NCBI GenBank assembly: GCA_900074885.1
Contig: FJUW01000011.1
Span: 310,001 to 374,000, forward strand
Direction: 5' to 3'
Origin: Rhynchosporium graminicola
Taxonomy: Eukaryota > Ascomycota > Leotiomycetes > Helotiales > Ploettnerulaceae
Length of the DNA: 64,000 nucleotides
In this document: one piece after another, positions 1 through 11,196 of the stretch
Layout of the letters: each line of letters starts with the position of its first letter
Numbering within the stretch: position 1 is the first letter of the stretch
Notes under the pieces: generated by a model
Told to the model about the DNA's origin: nothing
The model's input: the letters and a program-made list of their open reading frames with translations, nothing else
Database searches by the model: none
Translations under genes and position numbers: made by a program

Positions 1-1856
1 TGAATTTCAGTCTTCTTCTTCCAGTCATCCCAGGCTTGCTCATTCTCTCTCTTGCGGGCCAGGAAGTTCATCTGGGCAGACCAATACGAATAAGCTTTGA
101 GGCCACGGGTATACGTGCTCTCTACGCGAAGAGTCTCGGGCTTCTTGGACATGTCCATTGGTTTCCAGCTGTTCAAGGTCAGCTTCAACAGTAAAGGAAA
201 TAAATCAAGGCACTTCATGCGTGCAGAGTTTTGGGGATGTGAACGGATACGTACTCTTTTAAAAGCTTCAACTCTGCTTGAATAATGTCAAGCACGGACT
301 GACCAACCCGATAAGAACTATGTCGGGGGTTGCGAACGATGTTGTATGATTTCTTCTCGAGGACTTTGGGATTAGCGCCAAAGTCGAGCAGATCTTGGAC
401 AGTTTGACCGAGATTCTTGATAGCCGCTGCGATTATAGGCTGCGTGGTGGAATTCTCATACTGAGGTCTTGTCTGTTCTGGGGTGAAATTCCTTGCATGG
501 GTATTCTGCGCAAGGTATGTCATGACCCAGCTGTCAAAATCGATTTCTGGCTTTGCACCCAGAGCCAGAAGCTTTCTCACCATGTCTGGATTTTCCTGAC
601 AGATTGCGGTTATCAGAGGAGAATTTCCATTTTGGTGCCACTGGCTTTGGGTGACCTCGTCGACGACACTCAGAGCTCTCGGAATGTCCTCAGCAAGAAG
701 GATATCAAGTATATCATCTCGACCTTTTCTGACAATTTAGTGAAAAACACTGCAGTGATTCATGTCCGCCTGAGCAGATGTCGCACCGAGTTTGAGGAGC
801 AACTTGACGATCTGTTTGCCCTTCTTGGCAGGGAGCGACAAGGCAAGCAAAATTGACATGATAGCCCCACGGGCGTTGCTGGTTCCAGGTTGCATGAGCT
901 TCACTGGGAGGAGCACATCAGCGCCATATTCCGAAACAAGAAGCTCGATGACTTCAACATGTCCATTTAGAATGGCGAGATGTAGTGGCGAAAGACCGTA
1001 GTCCCATGCAATAATATCGATATCGTAGACATCTGGCTCTTCGGAGTGATCCTCTGGAATGTCCTCTATTTGGCGGATCTTCTCCAGACCAGCCTCTTCA
1101 TTGAGACCGTAGATGAACAGATCTACATCGCTGGTCTGAGCAAGGTGCTCATGATAGTACTCTCTCAAGCTTCGTTTGCTCCCAGCCCACTTCTCTGGTA
1201 CAGGCTGTACACGTGGAGATCAGCAATCATACTTTGGAAACCATCTTTGAGAGAGGATAAGACAGGTCGCGGGAAAACCTTGACAATTTGGAAGAAGGGA
1301 AGGAAGAGGATTAGGCTTCACCAATACTTACCAAAAGAGCGGTTGTTACGGCCGAACCAGCTACAACGACATTCTTCCAATCGAGGTCTGCAAGAGAAGA
1401 TTCGGAGAATAGGTTGAAGTTCTTCTGAAAGTCCTTAAGAGATGAGACGACAGCAGGAGAGCCATTGAGTTTTCTATCAGTATTGCTAAGGGGCATGATG
1501 AATCTGCAATGTGTGAGCCTGATAAACTTGCCATCCACCAGCAGACTCATGAATACTTACTTGGATTTCTCATCCGTAGACTCAGTCTTCAATGATCGGG
1601 CACGGATCTTGAGTTCTTGTTGGTAGCCCGCAAAGACAGGAACAAGGTTGACATTCTTGCCTCCTGTTACCAATTCATGTTCTGGTTGCTGGGCATAGAC
1701 CTTCCGAAGTTCATTCTCAAACTTCTTGAAGGGCTCAAGTAGGGCTGTAATGGGCTTATCAGGGTTTCTGGCAAGATGAGGAATAAAGTCCTCGACAGAT
1801 TTTATCGGTAGGACTGGGATCTCAATAGAACTTGATGGAGTGACGACGATCGCCAT
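1..1856 (-). pseudogene. Ankyrin-repeat protein, 3' end outside window, interrupted by an in-frame stop
   Basis: The gene reads leftwards and runs off the window edge. Exons that join in frame are 1856-1561, 1503-1332, 1204-255 and 168-1, with GTAAGT or GTACGT donors and CAG acceptors. The start ATG at 1856 opens MAIVVTPSSS. After an N-terminal region comes an NTase-like motif, AGSAVTTALL followed by SDVDLFIYGL, as in fungal and amoebal ankyrin proteins of this type. Ankyrin repeats follow: SPLHLAILNGHVEVIELL, a copy with KLLLKLGAT, and MVRKLLALGAKPEID. A TAA at 737-739 cuts one repeat between CSVFH and IVRKGRDDILDILL, and the frame is the same on both sides. No intron that removes the stop also keeps both the frame and the repeat. 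The biochemical role is unknown; ankyrin repeats bind proteins. The gene could be a recent pseudogene, a truncated allele or a sequence error. Confidence 0.75.
737..739 (-). other. In-frame TAA inside an ankyrin repeat
   Basis: The plus-strand bases are tta, read as TAA on the coding strand. The upstream open frame (to 1168) and the downstream frame (from 583) are in the same phase. Ankyrin-consensus residues flank the stop directly, so a single substitution from a sense codon such as TAC or TAT explains it. Confidence 0.8.
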
Positions 1857-4800
1857 GTTGACGACCGGCTTAAAGAGTGCTTGGTACGGAATTGATCGAC
1901 TGATACGATGGATGAAGGAAAGGGGAGGGGATAAACGCGAGATCGAAACTGTATGACTTGATCTGGGTGCTGGTTAATTGAAATGTGTCACGCAGAAGTG
2001 ATGGAATCTGATGAAAAGAAAGAAGAGTAGAAATCGAAGGGAAGAGGAAGATTTATATCGATCCAGTTGACAAAGAATCACAACCCACCGCAGAGTGAAA
2101 CACTTTTCGCGTTTGCCGTTTGAATAGTTCACTGCGAGATTGGCACCTGTTTCCGTGCTCGAGCAGGCAGACGATTATTTTCGAGAGCAGGTGCCTTCCC
2201 GCCTAGTCTCACACGGGAGAGATGCTCAAGGCAAGTGAAAGATCTGCCTTCACCAACACCCGACCAGTAGAAATGATAGAAGAATATTCAATACACTAGG
2301 TTGCAGATGCTGTTCAGAAATATTGCATATCAATTCAAAGTCCGTAAAGACAAGTGTCGTTTCCCTGCGCACTCTGATCCGGGCCTGATATTTTGTCACG
2401 TGACTATACTTGATCATATTTGGGTCCAGTTTATTCGTGCTGGATGATGTTTAGTTCAAAAGACTCTGCAAAAATCAGCACCGAAAGATAATATTACAAA
2501 GCTAGGGCTGAGACCCAGATTCTTTGACATGTGGAAGCATCAGGCATAATTTGAGAGTCATGTTGGGCTCAACACTAGACATCCAGAGATTTTCATGTCG
2601 TTCCAGGATTCAAAATTGTAAGGTTGACTTGACGTACTTTCCTAGCTCATGCCAGTATCCGAGAACCATTCGTAGTAGCTTCACCCAGCGGCTCCATATG
2701 CGTCACAAATTCGAGCCCATGAATGAAAATATCGGCGAAGGAGCCGGCAGCGTTTCAGCCACCCGAAATTGTATAGAGAGAATGAAGACTGGAACGAAAA
2801 CAAAACATCCAGCTGCATTCATTTAAATCTTCATCCTTGTTTCTTGCTGACAATGTGAATCGTAGTTTTTTGCAAAATCGACAATTTTCTTCAAACAAAA
2901 AGAGGCACAAGGAGGAAATGCTGACATGTACGAGTACGACGGGGAGGTATATTTGAGACAAAGTGAAGACTCTGGGGAAGATAAAGAAAGGGACTTATAC
3001 ATATTCAGAGAGTTTTGTGATGACCAGCGCTTGATATTCCCTTGAATTCCTGGACACTGATCGGAGAGGTACAACTAGTCAATGCGACTTTACAAAAATA
3101 CAAATATGCTGACAACTGGACAAGAACAACTTTGAAGTTGGTGATAGATCATATTCCGACTCATGGCACAGCCCTCAAAGCCTGACCCAATTTCGGATGA
3201 TTTCGTACTACATATATGCGATCTGGCTTGTGTCACACATTCCCAATTTGATCATCGGATCGCATGTCATTGACGTTGCATTGCATAGAATTGCCTATAA
3301 AAACCCCAGCAGTCATTTCGAAGAAGATCCACATTCAGGCATACAAGGGAGGTGTCAAGAATCTTGAAATACAAGCATGCGCTAACCTGCTTCCTCTGTA
3401 AACTCGCTTCGCCGCCCAGATATTTTCCCGGAGCCTGGCCTCAAACGAGTGACTGTGCATGAGAAGACAGGCGGGTTGGGCCTCCGTAATGAACCATGGA
3501 AATTGAGGGAATTGGAAAAATTATGGGATTGGAAGGGCTGCCAACTTTCTGCGACAAATCATCTTTTGTTTGCAAAATATATCCCCGACTCCGAATTGTG
3601 CTGCTTACTTGGCGAAGCTCTCGTGTCTGGAAGCGGAGATGAAGTTGTTTTCGCGTGAGCTTTGACTCGGGAATGATGCCGTATCATTTATGGGTTTAAT
3701 TGGTAAATTGACAAGTTGGACAAGTGGCTGTGGTTCTTGAGCAACTCGACAAAAACTGCCAATTGAAACTCGAGAACGCTAGTTACCGATCATATACAGC
3801 ACCGTTCCCGCCGTGCCCCTTAGGTAAGGACTGAATTAATTAGACTTCCCGCGTAAGGGGCGCCGTCGAAAAACAACCGAACAAAACAATTGAACAAAAC
3901 ATGTGAAGTGCGCACTACTTCGTATTCCTCGTCGTACTACCACATTCTCGCCATGCAAATAATGATCGGGATCAGATGTCAAAATAAACAAGCACCTCGG
4001 TCCTAGGATATGGCTGATCTATTGGCGCCATTACCCCAGAATCAAATCTGGAACCCTGTGGTACCCCAGACGTCGACTAAGCTACTTGGAGGCCCCAGCC
4101 GAAAGGATGCAACCTCTGACGGCCTGCCAAAGGGCGAGTGCCTCCGCGCCTGTGAAGGCTTTCTTCTACGCCACTGAGCTAACAGCTGCATATATCAGGA
4201 TCTCGGAGAAGCAGGTTTTGCCACTAGGTCATCCAGCTGTTCCTGCGTTCGTGGCCCGCGTTATTGTTTTTGGATAACATTCAAAATGTCCACGTCAAAG
4301 ACATCCAAACGTGCAACGAAAACTTGCTCTTCGCTTCTGTAAGACTTAAATGGAAGCTGAGATAAATTCGAATTCGTAGAGTGACCTATTTATTCTTGAT
4401 CCTTCGTGAGACAGGAATCTGCAAATTGTCTTACTCTTCCCCAATCCCGAACAGTAAGACAACTTGCCGCCCTCACAATCTTTAGCTCTTTCAGCCCTTG
4501 TCTCCGCAGTAGGGGCTGATAATGACATATCTCTTATTCCTCGCAGGATTTTTCTCAACGGTCTACTAAACCGGATCTAGGACTGTCAAGGTGATATGAG
4601 TGTCGAAACACACTGTATGAAGATTAGGCGCCTCTCAGCCAGTAGCGAAATGAAAGAGACAGCATTCTCCGCGCGATCCTAGATATGACCAATCACTAAC
4701 CAAGTCTGGTCTCTAAGACTCTCTTCCTATTGGTATTCATCACGGAGCACAAGCACACATTCGCACTGATCGAATCTGTTCCTTGGACACGGCTCAGGTC

Positions 4801-5040
4801 CGGCGTCGTGCACAAAGGGGCTTTGTTGGCTTATGTGCCACAATATTTGGTGACCACGAGCAGCTCGGTCTCATCTCACATCTGTACATAATCAGTTCTC
4901 TCGCCATTCAATTACTTTCTTCTTTCAAGCATCTTACTACTCACAGTACTCTCAATCCAAAGCACCTGTCAATCCACCAACGCTCGTTTCCACAATACCA
5001 GTCGTTAACACAGCCCGTAACACAGCCCACAAACACCAAG
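1857..5040. other. Intergenic, no supported gene
   Basis: I see only short unsupported open frames. There is a TATA-like tataaaa near 3297 and a short frame at 3449-3658 with no recognisable family. The last 250 bases before the CFEM gene are C/T-rich, as expected for a fungal 5' leader. Confidence 0.5.
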
Positions 5041-5744
5041 ATGCAATATTCATTCTCTGCCATTGCCCTCGTCGCCCTCGTTGGCCTTGCACAAGCTCAA
5101 ATCCCAGCATGTGCTACGAAATGTATCGCTGATGGCGTAGCCTCAGCAACGAAGTGCGGAGCCACCGATCTTGTGTGCCAATGCGAGGAAGCCAACCAGT
5201 CTGCTATCACTACCGCTGCCACGTCTTGTGTGCTCACCTCATGCGGTGATCAAGCACTCGGTACGTTTCTTCAATATCGGCTCTCTGAAAACACCTTCTA
5301 ACATAGCACCTAGCTGTCTTGAGTGCTGCTCAAGCCGACTGCGCCAAAGTCCTCGCAGCTGGCCCAGCCTCATCCGCTGTGGCTTCTGTCTCGTCCGCCG
5401 CCTCGAGCATTGTTGCATCAGTCTCCAGCGTTGCCTCATCAGTTTCCAGCGTCATTGCATCGGTTTCTAGCGTAGAATCTGTTGCTTCATCGGTCTCCAG
5501 CGTGATTTCGTCAGTTTCTAGCGTAGCATCCACCTTTACTCCAACCACAACCACTGTTGCCTCATCCACATCTACATCCGCTGCTTCAGCCTCTTCTAGC
5601 GCTAGCGTCTCGTCAGTTACTTCATCTCCAAGCTCCACTACCAGCTCCGGTCCCGCTCAGACCACTGGTAACTCTGCCGGTCAACTTGTCGTTGGTGCTG
5701 GGTCCTTGTTTGCTGCTGGTATTGCCGTCCTTGCTGTCATCTAA
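5041..5744 (+). CDS. CFEM-domain, Ser/Thr-rich GPI-anchored surface protein
   Basis: There are two exons, 5041-5260 and 5314-5744, giving 216 residues. A signal peptide (residues 1 to about 19, ending AQA) precedes a CFEM domain with all eight cysteines at 24, 28, 39, 46, 48, 63, 68 and 83. Asp43, just before the VCQC motif, matches the position that ligands haem iron in characterised CFEM proteins. Residues of about 95-165 are a low-complexity Ser/Val/Ala stalk built from a degenerate SSVASSVSSV minisatellite. The C-terminus ends in a hydrophobic tail (VVGAGSLFAAGIAVLAVI) after a small-residue stretch, typical of a GPI-attachment signal. CFEM proteins serve in haem or iron capture, wall structure or host interaction; which applies here cannot be read from sequence. 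The ATG chosen directly precedes the signal peptide. Confidence 0.92.
5389..5530 (+). repeat. Coding minisatellite in the CFEM stalk
   Basis: About six degenerate copies of a 24-30 bp unit encode (A/V)SSVSSV. The third-base differences between copies suggest an old array that may still vary in length. Confidence 0.65.
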
Positions 5745-8162
5745 GTAACCCTTCTGGATCGGAAACGAGGAGGTGGATGGTGTATGAATGACGCGAAAAG
5801 TGTAATGATGTAGTTGGATGAGTGCAGTCTCGGAAATGGTGGTTTTGGACATTGCATAGTTTGGGATACTTGTTTTGTTTATCTACCAGTATGAGCTGTT
5901 CGAAATAGAACCATTATTTAATAACGCCGCGAATTAGCAGTCTGTGGTGCCTTTGTTGAATTGATTATCGGTGTAGCCGCTCTGACCTCCATGTTCTGTT
6001 CCACACTGCTCATCAACGTCTGCTCAAGAAATGACTGATTCGACTGGATTGAGATAAAAACATTAGCGGATAATTGAGAAAGACAAAACACAACACAGAG
6101 AATCGTGGCGAAAATTCGGGCAAGTTGATAATAATCTTTGTAAAATTCGGAGAGAACACTCGTCATTCATACAACCTTCGACTCAACGATGAAAAAAATC
6201 CTACAGAATCCTAGTATACAGAAAAAAATGGATGTAACAGGACAAACAAGCGGAGAATCCAGCATTTTCTCTAAAGCTCCCCTACCACCAGCTCTCCCAA
6301 AGCCATCCAAACGCCTGGCAGAAATACACATTAAGAAATCCAAGAACTGCACAGCAGACTATTACCTCTCATCACTCATCACTTCTTCCACCTCACACTG
6401 CTAAAGTTTCAAGCGATCAGCAGTAATCCAATCTATCGAGGTCATCCCATCTCTTCTTTGATCACCAGTCGTCCTTGTCACCTTCACCATCTTCTAACCC
6501 CTCACCACAATCTTCCCTCTTCACAAGCCTACCTTGAAACCTGAGATCTCTCTCATACCCAATACTCAAACTACCATACCTCCGCTGCAATTCCCCGTAA
6601 TCATAATCAAATTGCGCAGATTTTTCCTTAGAGACTCGACGTACTTTTTCTGCCGGAGGGGGAAGGGGCGCTGTGCTTTGCGGTTCTGGATACGCCGTCT
6701 CTGGAGGAGGGTATTAGCTTCTACATATTTTTATGTTCTGTTGTAACGTTTAAAAGATCCTCCGTGATATTTTATAATGATGACCAGAGTTTAAAATAGG
6801 GCAGGTATCGAGTACCCAGACACAGACCCAGAGAAACGTGTGTTTTGTGAAAGAGTCAAGGACATCGCAGAGTGGTTCTTGATGGCACGCAGCCGCATTC
6901 ACCTCCTCTGTTTTCTCGTCCACTATCGACGACCCGAGAGATAGCGACTCAGCTTCTGTACAATTATTTGACGATTCGACGTGTGAACGATAGCTTTTTT
7001 GAGAGCGAGAAGTTATGTTCATATGGGGCGTTGAGAAGATTTCATGTAAAGCTGTGGGTTTCTGACACCAGGTAACGAATTGCTGCTGTGGACTTAGGAT
7101 TTAGCGGACTGAGAATGACGGAATATCATTGATGGACGAGGTCGGGGGGATATTTGGAAGAAGTTTTTTTTTTGCATAGCTCAAAGACATTCCGATCGAT
7201 ATTTTTCGTAGCTCCAGCTGAGGTGCGATGTGTATTGAAGGCTGTGCCATCATGCCGCATGGAAAGTATGTTTTCAAAACTTATCCTTCCGTTCATAAGA
7301 TAGAAGAACGCAATGTAAATGATGAACGATGAAGGACACGAAACACAGAGAATACGATATCAGGAATGAGAGATGCATTTTCCGACAAGCATAATGAACT
7401 TTTTACTTTGACATATGGCGATACGAATAGAGATATCCGTACTCTCGTGTTCTCGAGGAAACTCAAGTCCCAGACGTCTATGCGGCTTCGGACATTTGCT
7501 CGGATGCGGCTTCTTCGCATCGCGAGATGGCAAGATAGCAGTGACAATGCTCTCATTATAGCAAGCAGTAATGTCTCATTCGGACTCTCGTAACCACAGC
7601 ATCGACACTCACTAAAGCCCATCCCGATAGCCAGATTCAATGGAAGGCATACAGTAACAAAAGCTGTTTTATGCGGGTAACATAAGATGATATACCAACG
7701 GTATACAGGGAACAAATTGGCCCAGTGGAATTAGGGTATCTTCTCTGATGAAGTACCCTTTCGATTCACGGTCAGTACACGGGAGTCAAATCGCTAGCAG
7801 AATGCAAGAAACGACAAACGGCATGAATAGAAACGGAAGAAAATATGCATTTACTGTAAGAGAACTTCGTCCTTAAATTGCCTATCAAGGACAATCCGCA
7901 TCCTCCCCAAGTAGCTAGCGCTGACTCTTGCGTACCCACTTATCCACCAGCTGCTAGGACGACAAGACTTTACACGGTGCATTTTGTGAGATCAGGTGTG
8001 CAGCTCAGCATTTTCATGCAAACGAGCGGCATCGCAGTCAGTTTTTTCCGCCGAATTCCCGTTTTTCATTAGGGACCTATTTGGGTTATTGTTGGGTTTG
8101 GGCCTCGATCTATAGTCCACTGCACGATTGAAGACGCCGAAGTATCAGATTTTCAATACCGA
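5745..8162. other. Intergenic, no supported gene
   Basis: Open frames of 60-140 codons occur on both strands (for example 5918-6166 and 7293-7715 on the minus strand). None shows a recognisable domain or a consistent splice pattern. The region has ordinary base composition. Confidence 0.5.
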
Positions 8163-10170
8163 GTGGAGGGAATGATCACGCTTGAAGGTATGGCGGTTTA
8201 CATTCAGTCGTCTGGGAAGGGTCTGATCTGGCTATATTCAGGTGCCCTTAAGGCTGACGTGATTCTGGTAGGACTTGCACCAAGCGATGTTGCGTGCCGT
8301 TCTCAAATACTCACTGAGGAAAAGAGAGTGCCGCCGGTACACGAACTTCAAGGCTTCGAATGGATACCGCACGACGACGTGGGAGCTCGAAAATGTGCTC
8401 GAGCCCATGTGACGAGAGGCTTCAGGAGGAAAGCTGCTCAAGCCCAGCTACTCCTGAACAGTGGTAGTGAGGTCAGCCAAACACCTAAGCGAAACGCAAA
8501 TATCGGATCGAAAGAGAAAGCGATCTCGAATGTTGTGAAGGTAGCCTAGCATCTCAGCCTCGTGAATCAAGTGAATTTGATGAAGCAATCGGCAGGATTT
8601 TGCTTCAGGGCATGGTATTACAAAAGACATTAGGACATGATCCGTATGCTACTTTTCCAGTGAAATTGTGCCCAAACAAGCGAGAATTAAGGAGCCATCG
8701 TAAGCCAAATCTCGACTTTCCCAGACCTGTACTGAGTTATTGAAAAGTCTTCTTTGGACAGGGTCCGTTGAGCTTCGTAGGTGACAATCGTGCGGGTTTC
8801 CAGCCCATCACGAAGCTTGTCTTTGACGTCGGACTCTATAGACCATCGGGGTTCCATGCCATTATGGCGACGGCTGCAAATCATGTAGCCGCTTCACGAG
8901 AGCTCCGAATTTCAGTAGATGGCCTCACGCATCAACAGACAGCAATTTCTCTGGTGAACAAGATGTTGTCAGTTTGGCAACCTGATCGCTGGAGCGAGAG
9001 TCTGGTCTCAATAACTTTGCTTGCTATGTTAGAGGTTTGTTATGTACTTGTCCTCGAGATCCGAGGAATGGTTGCTTATCAGCAGTGTTAGCTTATGTAT
9101 GGGAGCCCGAAGAATTTCAATACGGATAGTGAGCCTCCTTGAAATTCGACCAATGCCCGTTTGGAGACTGCATGAGCATACCTCAGTTTGATTACGGTAC
9201 ATTCTGGGAGCATCGGCCCGTGTATTTGAAATCTGACGGTGACGGACCAATGACGAAGTGGACGGCCTGGCCACGATGCTCACACATGGAGGTGGGCTGC
9301 AAAGCCTCCGAGAAAAGGACTTACCTATATACAAATTCATACACTGATATTAGTATCCGAGTCTTGGCCATTGGCGTCTTCTTACTCCTCCAGGTTTGAC
9401 TACGCAGGAAGCTGCAACATAGTTTCCAAATGACGATTTGAAACAACACCGTATTGGGATCGGTTACGCAGCAGTCCAGAAGGCGTTCCTCCAGAATTTC
9501 TCGCTTATCTGCCTGCCCGCTATGATCTCTACCAAGAGCTCCTATGCACCTTCGATCGACTGCATACTACGACTACCGTGGTCCGATCCACGGAAGTAAG
9601 TGAGGACGAGCGCCTCGAGGTATTCGAGACTATTAAACGTATAGATACAGGCTTGTATGAGTCGATTTGCATACCAGAAACAGAGTTCAACAGGAGTCGA
9701 CGGCGGCACTTACATGAATCTTTGTTTCTCATAACACTTGTTTACACCTCTTTGGTGTCGGAGTACAAAGGGTCACAGACCGAGCTCTTCATCTATAGAT
9801 TCGAAAAAATATAGGCAGGCGAGGGATTCGAATGGGAAAACATCGTCGTTGAGATCTTCCGGTCGCTTCTGGTTGGAGAAGGCTACCATTTGTAGAGTTT
9901 CATGGATCAAGTGTTGAGCTTGGTGGATCTGTCGACGAAATTGGCGGTAAGTCGGCCTTCCAAAGCCTGGGTACCAGAAGGACGTGCATTGATCTCGATG
10001 GTGTAGTGGGCGGACTGGCGACATCTGCGGGATTTGCTGATGAAGTTCTTTGTGTGGGATCCTGCGTGTCGCGGTCAGCTACAAGATCTGTCGAAAGAGA
10101 GGATGGAAACACTCTCACCTGGGAAGGGAATAGACAAAATGGATTAATGGCCAATTCGACAGCAATCATG
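8163..10170 (+). pseudogene. Relic of a fungal-specific transcription-factor-like gene (Fungal_trans_2 type)
   Basis: Family-like blocks occur in order on one strand but in shifting frames and with stops. First is a basic ARAHVTRGFRRKAAQAQ near 8397-8447, resembling the RSHVxRxxRR motif of this family. Next is DPYATFPVKLCPNKREL near 8640. A helical block follows at about 8840-9030 (SGFHAIMATAANHVAA, then HQQTAISLVNKMLSVW and SLVSITLLAMLE). GGGLQSLREKDLPIYK is near 9300, a helical stretch covers 9510-9740, and LRDLLMKFFVWDPACRGQL lies near 10030. Stops and frame changes separate the blocks, and I could not build an intact spliced model. Members of the family lack a clear Zn2Cys6 finger and are nuclear regulators by similarity only. 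Assignment is by remembered consensus. Part of 9773-10292 also has protein-like minus-strand frames, so the orientation of the 3' part is less certain. Confidence 0.45.
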
Positions 10171-10401
10171 CGAAGATGAAATTTGGGCTCTGACGATATC
10201 ATGTTTCTGTCATTGAACCAGGGAACAAACGTCTCAAAGCAGTAGTGGTAGAGGGCAACAAAGGACTCAAGCTTCTCATAGATGCAAAGCATTCATGAAT
10301 GATGTAATACAAATGCCTAATGCGACACACTTGGAAGATGCAAAATAGAAAAGCTCTGGAAACAATAGCAACGCTAGTGCAAAACATCGCTTGGGTATCA
10401 A

Positions 10402-11196
10402 TCACTTCTTCGACTTTTTGTTCCCGTTTCCCTTACTCTCGTATTCCTCGACAATCTCAGGAACATCGATCTTCAGCCTATCGCATGGTTCCCAAGTTCG
10501 ATCTTTGACTTTCTCATACCCCTCCCACTTGACGAGATAGTGCACCACGCCCTTGTACATCTTCTTTGACAGTATCTTCTCCACTGTGTGCTCGATCATC
10601 CCTTCGGAATCTGTCGTCTGGCTACCCCTCTTCGTCTTCCAAGCGTTGACGATGTGTGGCGTACTTTGTTTCAACTCACTCTCTAACTCCCAAGTCCAGT
10701 CTTTCTCCTCGGGGTAATTCTTCCACTGCACCAAAAGTTGGACTTGATAAGCAGCTTTCCGCTCTCCTCGGATTCGCGCTGGAACACCACTATCTTCTGG
10801 AAAATCTGTTTCTGGAGACCACTGGGTATGTCCTTTGTCTTTCGCCTTCTTGAGTTCTTGATTGTTATTCTCTGCAGCTTCAGCATTCATCTTCTTAGGT
10901 TCCGGTTTCTTAACTCCTCCAGCCTTAGCCTTCCCCTTAATGGGTTCCGGATTCATGTTTTCTGCAGCCTTAGTTTTCTTCTTTTTTTGTTCCGGACTCA
11001 AATGGTCTCTCGCATCAGACTTTCTCTTCTTGTGCCCCGGACTTTTGTTCGCTCCAGCAGTAGAGTTTTCCTTTTTAGGTCCCTGCTTCACATTCTTTCC
11101 AGCCGTGTCCTCGCTGTCGGAATCTGGCTGCAGTTGTAATCGCAACATGCGATCTTCCTCCGCCTCATCAATGTCCTCCGTCTGGTTTTTGGCCAT
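10402..11196 (-). CDS. Tandem chromodomain protein with a Lys-rich linker
   Basis: This is a single open frame of 264 codons from the first in-frame ATG at 11196. The frame stays open upstream to about 11340 without an ATG, so a spliced 5' exon is possible. The N-terminal half is acidic then strongly basic, with four loose repeats of the kind PEPKK and AAEN plus a KKRK-type nuclear signal. The C-terminal half has a divergent first chromodomain (core VQLLVQWKNYPEEKDWTWE) and a canonical second one (HTVEKILSKK, then VVHYLVKWEGY and RTWEP). Chromodomains bind methylated histone tails or nucleic acid. The arrangement suggests a nuclear chromatin reader. The second domain has His-Thr where HP1 proteins have an N-terminal cage aromatic, so methyl-lysine binding is uncertain. 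It could derive from a retroelement chromodomain, but no integrase lies nearby. Confidence 0.8.
   Translation of the reverse strand: MAKNQTEDIDEAEEDRMLRLQLQPDSDSEDTAGKNVKQGPKKENSTAGANKSPGHKKRKSDARDHLSPEQKKKKTKAAENMNPEPIKGKAKAGGVKKPEPKKMNAEAAENNNQELKKAKDKGHTQWSPETDFPEDSGVPARIRGERKAAYQVQLLVQWKNYPEEKDWTWELESELKQSTPHIVNAWKTKRGSQTTDSEGMIEHTVEKILSKKMYKGVVHYLVKWEGYEKVKDRTWEPCDRLKIDVPEIVEEYESKGNGNKKSKK

Noticed and set aside
3449..3658. 69-codon plus-strand frame downstream of a TATA-like motif
   Set aside because: No family resemblance, no convincing splice partner, composition like surrounding DNA.
5918..6166. 82-codon minus-strand frame with a hydrophobic stretch
   Set aside because: One possible membrane segment only; lies in the 3' flank of the CFEM gene with no recognisable domain.
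7293..7715. 140-codon minus-strand frame
   Set aside because: Irregular composition with many Arg/Ser/Cys and no motif; likely a chance frame.
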